Assembly (NCBI GenBank): GCA_022564545.1
Contig: JADFLG010000005.1
Location: 1-45,665 of the forward strand
DNA: 45,665 bases
From: Chloroflexota bacterium
Lineage (GTDB): Bacteria > Chloroflexota > Dehalococcoidia > Lucifugimonadales > Lucifugimonadaceae
Reading direction: 5' to 3'
Shown: one piece after another, positions 7,822 through 14,112 of the stretch
How the letters are laid out: each line of letters opens with the position of its first letter
How positions within the stretch are numbered: position 1 is the first letter of the stretch
Notes under the pieces: model-generated
What the model saw: the letters and a program-made list of their open reading frames with translations, nothing else
The model's database searches: none
Told to the model about the DNA's origin: nothing
Made by a program: the position numbers and the translations under genes

Positions 7822-8847
7822 TCACCGCTGGACCCGGCCTGTTACGTCGCCGCCTGCCACGGCCATGACTTCCTTTATTGAGACCAGGTTGAAGTCGCCG
7901 TGGAACGTGTGGGCCATTGCCGATGCAGCAACGGCAAAGTCGAGGACCTGGCGTGAGTCCCAGCCGTCGCGGGTCAAACCGTAGATCATGCCCGCGCAGA
8001 ACGCGTCACCGCCGCCGACACGGTCGACAATGCGGACCGCATACTTGTTGCCCATCAGGATCTCGTCGCCGTCGAAGTAGATCGCACTCCAGTTGTTATC
8101 GTCTGCCGATTCACTCTCACGCAGTGTGATCGCGACTTTTTTGAAGCCGAACTTATCGACAAGCTCCTTTACGACCGGACGATACGCCTCGGCGTCGATC
8201 TCGCCCGTGGTCACGTCCACACCCTCGGCAGCGACGCCCAGGCACTTCTCGGCGTCCTCTTCGTTGCCTATCGAAATATCGACGTACTTCATCATCGGGA
8301 TCATCGTGGCCTGCGCCTCTTCTGGCGACCAGAGGTTGCCGCGGTAGTTCATGTCGGCGCTGACGGTCAGGCCAAGCTGCCTGGCGGCCTTCGCTGCTTC
8401 TTCACACGCCGCTGCCGCGCTTTTCGAAATTGCAGGAGTGATGCCAGTGAAGTGGAACCAGTCTTTGCCGGCAAAGACCTGTTCCCAATCGACCTCACCG
8501 GGCTTTATCTCGGCGATCGATGATGCTGCCCGGTCGTAAATGACCTTAGACGCACGCATTGCCGCGCCCGATTCGAGATAGTAGGTGCCGAGTCGCCCCC
8601 CCTGCCGGAGGATCTCCGAGGTATCGACCCCGAACTGGCGGATGTAGTTGATGCAGGCTTGCCCGATATCGTTGTCGGGAACTGCCGTCACGAAAGTCGA
8701 ATCGACACCGAAGTGAGCAAGCGAAACGGCAACATTGCACTCACCCCCGCCATAGCTCACCTCGAATTCGCGCGCCTGGGTGAATCGCTCGCGCCGCATT
8801 GTCGCCAGGCGGAGCATTACCTCTCCGAAAGTTACGACGCTGGTCAT
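7822..8847 (-). CDS. kdgK: 2-keto-3-deoxygluconate kinase-like PfkB sugar kinase
   Basis: A ribokinase/PfkB-family kinase of 341 residues from the ATG at 8847. The first PfkB region is VVTFGEVMLRLA with YGGGECNVAVSLAHFG, where substrate binds. The second is DRVGGGDAFCAGMIYGL, holding the anion-hole glycines and the catalytic Asp of GGGD. A longer frame reaches back to 8910, but the ATG at 8847 fits the family N-terminus (MTSVVTFGEVML) and has GGAG upstream. It likely phosphorylates 2-keto-3-deoxygluconate to KDPG, because the gene just upstream on the same strand encodes KDPG aldolase. The two enzymes would turn keto-deoxy sugar acids into pyruvate and glyceraldehyde 3-phosphate. Confidence 0.87.
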   Translation of the reverse strand: MTSVVTFGEVMLRLATMRRERFTQAREFEVSYGGGECNVAVSLAHFGVDSTFVTAVPDNDIGQACINYIRQFGVDTSEILRQGGRLGTYYLESGAAMRASKVIYDRAASSIAEIKPGEVDWEQVFAGKDWFHFTGITPAISKSAAAACEEAAKAARQLGLTVSADMNYRGNLWSPEEAQATMIPMMKYVDISIGNEEDAEKCLGVAAEGVDVTTGEIDAEAYRPVVKELVDKFGFKKVAITLRESESADDNNWSAIYFDGDEILMGNKYAVRIVDRVGGGDAFCAGMIYGLTRDGWDSRQVLDFAVAASAMAHTFHGDFNLVSIKEVMAVAGGDVTGRVQR

Positions 8848-8938
8848 TTGCAGGGAATCTCCGTTATTGCCGAACTTGTGGGTGAAGATGGATGCCCGGG
8901 TGGTGAACAATATCCATATTGCCCAGTCCTACATCCAG

Positions 8939-8957
8939 ATATATGTATGTATGTATA
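8939..8957. promoter_or_regulatory. TA-rich TATGTATG repeat upstream of kdgK
   Basis: The sequence ATATATGTATGTATGTATA stands out from GC-rich surroundings, about 90 bp upstream of the kdgK start. It resembles the TGTATATA palindrome at 9943 and may be a degenerate site for the same regulator or a promoter element. This is inference from similarity only. Confidence 0.3.
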
Positions 8958-8992
8958 GCTGGCGAACGATCGCGAGATCACTCGGCCCCGCT

Positions 8993-9017
8993 CAAAATAA
9001 AGTGGCATTACCACTTA
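8993..9017 (-). terminator. terminator overlapping the KDPG aldolase stop
   Basis: Read on the minus strand: TAAGTGG-TAATG-CCACTT then TATTTTGAG. The 6-bp stem starts within the TAA stop and is followed by a U-rich stretch, so kdgK downstream may depend on read-through or its own promoter. Confidence 0.55.
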
Positions 9018-9695
9018 CCGCCGCCACAGGCGGATCGACTTGATGAGTGCCACGACATCCCTGCTGCGTTGTTCGAGTTTGTCCCAGTCGCCGCTCTCGA
9101 GGATGTCGCTCGATACCAGCTTCGAGCCCATGCCGACGGCGAACACGCCAGCCTCGAACCACGGCCTGAGCGACTCCTCGGTGATGTCCACACCTCCGGT
9201 CGGCATGATCGACGACCACGGCATCGGGGCCAGAACGTCTTTCACGAACCCCGGCCCGCCGACCGCGCTTCCCGGAAAGATCTTGACGATTTCGACGCCG
9301 AGTTCCTCGGCTGCAGAGATTTCCGATGCCGTCCCGCAACCGGGAATGTACCCGACCTTCCGGCGGTTGCATACCTTCGCCACGTCGGGATTGGTGACGG
9401 GTCCAACGATGAAGCTGGCACCGGCCGAAATGTACATCGAGGCCGTTCCGGCGTCTAACACTGAGCCTGCGCCGAGGATTGCCTCTGGCAGTTCGGCTGC
9501 GCAGAACCTGTCGAGCGCTGAGAAGACCTCCCATGCGTGGTCGCCGCGGTTCGTGAACTCCAGCACCCTGATTCCGCCGTTCACGCAGGCCTTCGCTATG
9601 TTCTGGACAGTCGCAATATCGCCGTTGTAAAAAACCGGCACGACGCCGATTTCGTGAACGGCGTTCAGTGCCTGAAGCCTGGTGTACCTGGCCAA
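9015..9695 (-). CDS. eda: 2-dehydro-3-deoxy-phosphogluconate (KDPG/KHG) aldolase
   Basis: 226 residues, the normal length for the class I KDPG/KHG aldolase trimer subunit. GVVPVFYNGD opens the barrel; GGIRVLEFTNRG carries the general base Glu46; GAGSVLDAGTA and VGPVTNPDVAKVCN follow; VEIVKIFPGSAVGGPGFVKDV has the Schiff-base Lys138; and IMPTGGVDITEE closes the phosphate site. It cleaves KDPG to pyruvate and glyceraldehyde 3-phosphate. The start is TTG at 9695, supported by AAGGAG 8-9 bp upstream. It pairs with the kinase downstream and is divergent from an HpcH/HpaI aldolase, so the locus looks like a sugar-acid catabolic cluster. Confidence 0.92.
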   Translation of the reverse strand: MARYTRLQALNAVHEIGVVPVFYNGDIATVQNIAKACVNGGIRVLEFTNRGDHAWEVFSALDRFCAAELPEAILGAGSVLDAGTASMYISAGASFIVGPVTNPDVAKVCNRRKVGYIPGCGTASEISAAEELGVEIVKIFPGSAVGGPGFVKDVLAPMPWSSIMPTGGVDITEESLRPWFEAGVFAVGMGSKLVSSDILESGDWDKLEQRSRDVVALIKSIRLWRR

Positions 9696-9820
9696 ATCGG
9701 GGTCTCCTTAGCGTTTTCGACAAGAAATGGTCGAACAACAGTTTATCCACGGATCGGGTGTTCGCCGAACCGTCACAATGTAATTCTCCCGTCAGGTGCA
9801 TCACTGTCAGTGCATTCAGG

Positions 9821-9880
9821 CCCTGGCGTGCCCTGGGGAGTCCCGATTGAATCGGGATGCGGCCTCGGCACGCCCGGCGA
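9821..9880 (-). repeat. dispersed palindromic repeat, family B, copy 1
   Basis: On the minus strand this runs CGCCGGGCGTGCCGAGG... to CCAGGGCACGCCAGGG. Its ends match those of copies at 24694-24755 and 44137-44197. The centre holds its own hairpin, TCCCGATTGAATCGGGA (9841-9857). It lies between the divergent aldolase genes; the 311-bp gap 9696-10006 otherwise holds only the palindrome at 9943. Confidence 0.7.
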
Positions 9881-9942
9881 CCAACGCTGATCGGTAGTAA
9901 CCTCTTGGCCCCGGGAAGGTGGGAATCTGCTTGACCGGAGCC

Positions 9943-9960
9943 TGTATATATGTATATACA
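9943..9960. promoter_or_regulatory. perfect palindrome TGTATATATGTATATACA, likely operator
   Basis: TGTATATA-TG-TATATACA is a perfect 8-bp inverted repeat with a 2-bp centre in GC-rich DNA, 47 bp upstream of the HpcH/HpaI aldolase ATG and in the divergent aldolase interval. The TGTATACA-like half sites resemble those bound by GntR-family regulators of sugar-acid genes. The regulator is not in this window. Confidence 0.55.
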
Positions 9961-10006
9961 TCGCGCCATTCGCGTCGAATTTGCCAGCACAACGGAAAAA
10001 ACCGCT

Positions 10007-10822
10007 ATGGAAAGTAATCCAGTCAAAGAAAAGCTGAAACGTGGAGAGCCATCGATCGGCACATGGTCGACAACTGGTGACCCGGCCGCAATCGAGGTTA
10101 TGTCGCACCAGACGGGCCTCGACTGGATAAATATCGACTTCGAGCATAATCCGATCGATGTTTCGACCGCGGTCAACTGCCTGCGGGCGGCGCAGGACAC
10201 CAACACGCCATTGTTCGCGCGCATTCCGTGGAACGACAAGGTCTGGATCAAGCGGGTGCTCGACATTGGCTTCATGGGGATCGTCGTTCCCGATGTGAAG
10301 ACCCCGGAAGAAGCCGAGGCGGCAGTCCAGGCGGCAAAGTACCGGCCACGCGGTTTCCGAGGAATAGGTTCGTCGCGGGGACAGCTGATCTACGGGCCCG
10401 ACTACTACGCGAAGGCCAACGACATGACGCTGGTTGTCGTGATGATCGAGGATCCGGTGGCCGTCGACTGCATCGACGACATCATGCAGGTGCCGGGTGT
10501 GGATGTCTGCTTCATCGGGCCGAACGACCTTGCGAACATGATGGACCTGCCGACCGGGATGGACAATCAGGCCCCGGAGCACATCGAGGCCGTCCAGAAG
10601 GTCGTCGATGCGGGCAAGCGAAACGGCGTAGCGACCGGGATCCATACCGGATCAGGCGAAGAGGCCGCCCGGCGTATCAAGCAGGGAATGCAGTGGTTCC
10701 CGATCGGGTCGGACGCCCGACTCCTGAAGATGGGGATCGACGGTCAGCTGGCCGCGATGGAGGCCGGTCTGGCCGGAGAGCTGGTGGCCGAGGGCGCAGA
10801 AAGCGGCGGGACGTTTTACTAA
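10007..10822 (+). CDS. HpcH/HpaI-family class II pyruvate aldolase
   Basis: 271 residues from the ATG at 10007. This start is preferred over the in-frame ATG at 9950, because 9950 lies inside the TGTATATA palindrome and MESNPVKEKLKRGEPSIGTW is the usual N-terminus. Family landmarks: GLDWINIDFEHNPID (the Asp-Phe-Glu-His active-site strand), LFARIPWND, GIVVPDVKTPEEAE, YRPRGFRGIGSSRG, VVVMIEDPVAV (metal-binding Glu) and VCFIGPNDLA (metal-binding Asp region). Members reversibly cleave 4-hydroxy-2-oxo acids such as 2-keto-3-deoxy-rhamnonate or hydroxy-ketoheptanedioate to pyruvate plus an aldehyde. Its divergent position next to KDPG aldolase and kinase supports a role in sugar-acid breakdown. Confidence 0.88.
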   Translation: MESNPVKEKLKRGEPSIGTWSTTGDPAAIEVMSHQTGLDWINIDFEHNPIDVSTAVNCLRAAQDTNTPLFARIPWNDKVWIKRVLDIGFMGIVVPDVKTPEEAEAAVQAAKYRPRGFRGIGSSRGQLIYGPDYYAKANDMTLVVVMIEDPVAVDCIDDIMQVPGVDVCFIGPNDLANMMDLPTGMDNQAPEHIEAVQKVVDAGKRNGVATGIHTGSGEEAARRIKQGMQWFPIGSDARLLKMGIDGQLAAMEAGLAGELVAEGAESGGTFY

Positions 10823-10989
10823 AGTCCCAGCGGGGCGTTTCCTGCGGGCCTGGAAGCCGGTTGCTGAACAATACAGCGCACACCGCGGACGAGTTACCGC
10901 GAAACACCGTCATTCCGATCGCAGCGGAGGAATCTAAGGTCTGCTCATTTGTGATGTGATTCCGAGCAGGTTGACGTTAGATCTCTCCG

Positions 10990-11145
10990 CTGCGAGACCG
11001 TCTCATAAAGCCATCCCGGCGACGATTCTCGGAATACCACAACGGAATCAGGCGGCAATGATGTATACGATTACGGAGTATCACTGACATTTGACTTCCA
11101 TTATGTATTTCGGTGGGGTGTCCGACTTATGAGACAGGCTCCTGC
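10990..11145. mobile_element. 148-bp MITE-like element with terminal inverted repeats and CTGC target duplication
   Basis: The left end GAGACCGTCTCATAA (10994-11008) and right end TTATGAGACAGGCTC (11127-11141) match in 13 of 15 positions as inverted repeats. The element is flanked on both sides by CTGC (10990-10993 and 11142-11145), as expected of a 4-bp target-site duplication. It has no ORF of note. The CTGTCTCATAA end resembles those of several transposase-bearing IS groups, so mobilisation in trans by a related IS is likely. It sits in the 409-bp gene-free interval 10823-11231, together with a family A arm. Confidence 0.65.
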
Positions 11146-11169
11146 GGTCGAGATGACGGGTTCGGCAAC

Positions 11170-11206
11170 TCTCCCCTCACCCCAGCCCTCTCCCGAGGAG
11201 AGGGGG
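11170..11206. repeat. single arm of a family A repeat
   Basis: CTCCCCTCACCCCAGCCCTC followed by TCCCGAGGAGAGGGGG gives one self-folding arm. No partner arm is visible, so this looks like a solo or decayed copy just beyond the MITE-like element. Confidence 0.6.
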
Positions 11207-11231
11207 TCCGAGCGAGACCCCTCGCCGGCAC

Positions 11232-11702
11232 CTACAGCTGCTCGATTTCGTGGAGTATCTCGCCTGATGCTGGGATCGAGTCTGTATAGACGTTCGACCA
11301 GCGAATTATTCCCTCCGCGTCGATGATGAAGACCGACCGGCGGGAGTTTCCTCGTTCGTCGTTGAATACGTCGTAGGCACGGGACACTTCACCATGCGGC
11401 CAGAAATCACTTGCCACCGGGAATGGAACGCCGTCGGGCAGGTCGTCGTCGTTCATGCTCGCCGTCCATGCCTTCTGGACAGCCAGCGAATCGCAACTGA
11501 TCTCGATAATCTCAGCACCCGCCGCCTGGAACTTCTCGTAATTTGCGCGGAACCCGCGCACCTGGTTAGTTCACCCGCCAGTGAAGCTGGCCGGGTGGAA
11601 CCCGATAACCACGATCTTCCCGCGAAAATCGGAAAGCGTGACGCTGCCCGAGTGGCTGTTCAGCGTGAAATCGGGGGCCGGAGTGCCGGGTTGAAGTGCC
11701 AT
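11232..11702 (-). CDS. ahpE: AhpE-type peroxiredoxin, predicted selenoprotein (Sec44 encoded by UGA)
   Basis: A 156-residue thioredoxin-fold peroxidase read through an in-frame TGA at 11573-11571. The N-terminal part is MALQPGTPAPDFTLNSHSG. The catalytic loop reads PASFTGG-U-TNQVRGF, so the UGA takes exactly the place of the peroxidatic cysteine in the PxxxTxxC motif. The frame continues unbroken with the AhpE signature SDFWPHGEVSRAYDVFND and SVFIIDAEGIIRW. The length matches mycobacterial AhpE (153 residues). One other cysteine is present (Cys70, EISCDS). A 7-bp hairpin starts 11 nt after the UGA. TGA acts as a normal stop in neighbouring genes, so this is not a changed code. A pseudogene is possible, but no other damage is seen. 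It lies 46 bp after an amidohydrolase gene on the same strand. Sec peroxiredoxins are known from other bacteria. Confidence 0.85.
11544..11560 (-). promoter_or_regulatory. SECIS-like hairpin downstream of the UGA codon
   Basis: On the mRNA, UGCGCGG-GUU-CCGCGCA forms a perfect 7-bp stem with a GUU loop. The loop begins 17 nt after the UGA. The published bacterial SECIS model asks for a stem-loop with its loop about 16-37 nt after UGA and a G in the first two loop positions, and this fits both. Confidence 0.72.
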
Positions 11703-11748
11703 ATGAAGTGAGTGCTCCGTGTGTGATTTGAATCGGCCATCAACGATA

Positions 11749-12600
11749 TTACTCGTCGTCCCAGTCCCAGATGCGCATCGCGTTGTCTCCGAGCAGTTTT
11801 GCCTGCTCATCTGGAGTCAGCCAGTTAAAGCCCTCCCGTACCAGGCGGAGCTCATCTTCAAGCGACAGCCAACCGTGGTCGACCCTGTGATGGCCCGGAT
11901 AGCCCGTGCCCCACAAACAGCGTTCGATACCGAACGCGTCGACCGCCATCTTGACGACATCGTGCATGTCGGCGAACGGGAATACCCCATCCGACCGGCT
12001 GTGGACGTCGGATATCTTGATGTGGACGTTCTCGTGACCTGCCAGTGCCAGCACGGGCCTGTATTCGTCCCAGCCCGGTGCCATTTCCGGCATCGGGTAC
12101 ATCATGTGGTCGATCAGCCAGGTGATCCCCGGATATTTCGCTGCTGCGTAGTCGAGCTGGTGGGCGTTGCCCGTTCGATTGTGGACCTGGACGATTCCTG
12201 AACGCTTTTCGATTTGCCTGAACATCTCGGCGTTCTCAGGACGTTTTAATATCTCCACATCCGGGTAGTAGTCGGGGTGAAACCTGAAGCCGGCCATTCC
12301 GCGTTCGTCCATCCAGTAGACGGCTTTTTCGGCGTTGTCGTTTGCCAGCGGGTCGACCAGGCCCATCGAAGCAAACCGGCCGGGATAGTTGATGGCAGAA
12401 TCTGCGACGTAGCCGTTGTCCCATGTCGACCACGACGTCTGGACAAGAACTGTCTTATCGACACCGTTGGCGTCCATATCATCGATCAAAAGCTCGGCAT
12501 TGCCCGACTCGGTCGGCTCAGAGGTCCAGTTCGGGGCGGTCGGCCCTATCGGCGCGATCGGCGGCATCTCCCAGATATGCACGTGGGTATCGACAATCAT
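11749..12600 (-). CDS. amidohydrolase 2-family protein (PF04909 type)
   Basis: 283 residues. The N-terminal MIVDTHVHIWE carries the metal-binding pair His6 and His8. Later likely ligands are the histidines in SGIVQVHNRTG and ITWLIDHMM. The end, GDNAMRIWDWDD, is the usual closing GNNA-type helix of this family. One oddity: the stretch that often reads GSDYP, with the catalytic Asp, here reads WGTGYPGHH, so the usual Asp is replaced by Gly. Some family subgroups carry this form, so activity is not excluded. Relatives include 2-pyrone-4,6-dicarboxylate lactonase and gamma-resorcylate decarboxylase. The substrate is unknown. It probably forms a two-gene operon with the peroxiredoxin. Confidence 0.82.
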   Translation of the reverse strand: MIVDTHVHIWEMPPIAPIGPTAPNWTSEPTESGNAELLIDDMDANGVDKTVLVQTSWSTWDNGYVADSAINYPGRFASMGLVDPLANDNAEKAVYWMDERGMAGFRFHPDYYPDVEILKRPENAEMFRQIEKRSGIVQVHNRTGNAHQLDYAAAKYPGITWLIDHMMYPMPEMAPGWDEYRPVLALAGHENVHIKISDVHSRSDGVFPFADMHDVVKMAVDAFGIERCLWGTGYPGHHRVDHGWLSLEDELRLVREGFNWLTPDEQAKLLGDNAMRIWDWDDE

Positions 12601-12757
12601 GTGGGTGCAGGGCTCCTCATGCTGAATTCAGTTTTGTCCCGAACGTCGAGAGTGTAACCCGGCCAAACTAAAATTCGGGAAGTAATCGACGGAAATCGAT
12701 CTAACCAGTCATTGAATCCTCATTACGCACCGAATTTGAAGTCGATAAATTGACGGT

Positions 12758-14098
12758 ATGAAATCGAATGGGGTACCCAACCTGGTATTCGCAAGACTTG
12801 GACGCGTAATCGTGTACACGATGCTATTCGGCATCGCCGTCGCCTTATCGGCGTGCGGAAGTGACGTTGGTTCTGAATCTCGCGCCCCAGAACAATCCGC
12901 TCATGGGACAGGACCTGACCTATCGAAATCGAAAACTGGATTCGAAAAGATCTTCGAATACATACCCGACATTGCCGAAACTCGGGAAACCGTTTACGTC
13001 CTTGACATAGCCCGACTTGCGCAAGAACTCGGAATCTCGGCGCCGAGCGGGGAGGCCACCACCGCCGAAGTTATCGAATACCAGAAACAGATTATCGTTC
13101 AGTCATCAAGGTCAGTGGGTATTTTTCCAGTCCACGAGAACTCGTGGCTCTCTGGCTTCAACAGTTACGTCGGAGAATTCGAAGAGACCACATATGACTC
13201 GCTCGGATTCGATGCGCGCAATGTGGAACAGATTGCCATGTTCGGAATCCGAGAACCGATGTTTCGCGAAGTGATTCTTGGCACTTACTCCCCCTCTGCG
13301 ACACTCGAAAGCCTTGATTCGTGCAGCGACTGTTTGCCTCACGATGTGTTGGAATACGCCGGTGTCAACTACTACGCATGGGGAGATGATTTCGCAAGCA
13401 GCACCAAGCTGCGTTTCGCCCCTCCTGGATACGACTTCCTGGGGCGCGGCGGGCGGATCTTTATTGACGATGGGTTAGTAGCCAGGACGCTCTCACATGA
13501 GCACATGCACCAGATCATAGATGCGGTCAGGGACGTCGCACCAAGTCTTGCCGACGACCCGGATTACGCGCTCGCAATATCGTTGCTTGCGGAACGCGAG
13601 ACTGTTGACGCCCGAATTACTTCTGCACAACACACTCCCGACTCCGCAATTGAGCTTATGGAGGAAGCGTGGGCGAACGGATTCCGCCGGGAAATAACTG
13701 CGGATGAGCTTCGGCAACAACTGGAGGCCACGCACCTGCTCTTGCCGTTCAAGGTTGCTGCTGTTGGTACCGCATTTCCGACATCGGAATCAACATTGCC
13801 TCAAACCTATGTTGTTCTGGTTCACGAAGATGAGCGAGATGCCCAGGAAAATGCCGACCGTCTGCGCTCAAGAATCGAACTAGACGAGTATCTTTTTCCG
13901 TTCGGAACGGAGGCTGACGAACCAGACATGTCTGCCCAATCCTGGAGCGACCACCTACTCGACTACGAGATAACCGTTCAAGGCAGAGCGCTGATATTGA
14001 GAGCATCTGCCGAGAAGTTTGGCAACACTCTTGAGCACTCCCTGCTCAGAGCGTCATTCTTCCCCTTCGGGATTCACGCTCTGGTGCTGACGGAATAA
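12758..14098 (+). CDS. lipoprotein of unknown function
   Basis: 446 residues. Residues 1-32 are a signal peptide ending in a lipobox ALSAC (lipidated Cys33), followed by an acidic, disordered stretch. I do not recognise the mature domain. Visible points are a cluster RTLSHEHMHQIIDAV near residue 248-262, which is histidine-rich but does not fit HExxH; a CxxC pair (SLDSCSDCLPHDVL); and a long acidic C-terminal half. The base composition is less GC-rich than its neighbours, which may point to acquisition. It faces gcvPB tail to tail with a 14-bp gap. It is likely anchored on the outside of the membrane; function cannot be assigned. Confidence 0.75.
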   Translation: MKSNGVPNLVFARLGRVIVYTMLFGIAVALSACGSDVGSESRAPEQSAHGTGPDLSKSKTGFEKIFEYIPDIAETRETVYVLDIARLAQELGISAPSGEATTAEVIEYQKQIIVQSSRSVGIFPVHENSWLSGFNSYVGEFEETTYDSLGFDARNVEQIAMFGIREPMFREVILGTYSPSATLESLDSCSDCLPHDVLEYAGVNYYAWGDDFASSTKLRFAPPGYDFLGRGGRIFIDDGLVARTLSHEHMHQIIDAVRDVAPSLADDPDYALAISLLAERETVDARITSAQHTPDSAIELMEEAWANGFRREITADELRQQLEATHLLLPFKVAAVGTAFPTSESTLPQTYVVLVHEDERDAQENADRLRSRIELDEYLFPFGTEADEPDMSAQSWSDHLLDYEITVQGRALILRASAEKFGNTLEHSLLRASFFPFGIHALVLTE

Positions 14099-14112
14099 GC
14101 GCATCGAGCGAA

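Noticed and set aside
8992-10275. 427-residue minus-strand frame over the KDPG aldolase
   Set aside because: Wrong frame of the aldolase gene, Arg-rich; the aldolase frame has all active-site residues.
11571-11573. The TGA in the peroxiredoxin as a nonsense mutation or as Trp in a changed code
   Set aside because: The exact match to the catalytic Cys column plus a SECIS-like stem argues against chance damage. TGA ends neighbouring genes (for example at 3331-3333 and 7039-7041), so it is not read as Trp.
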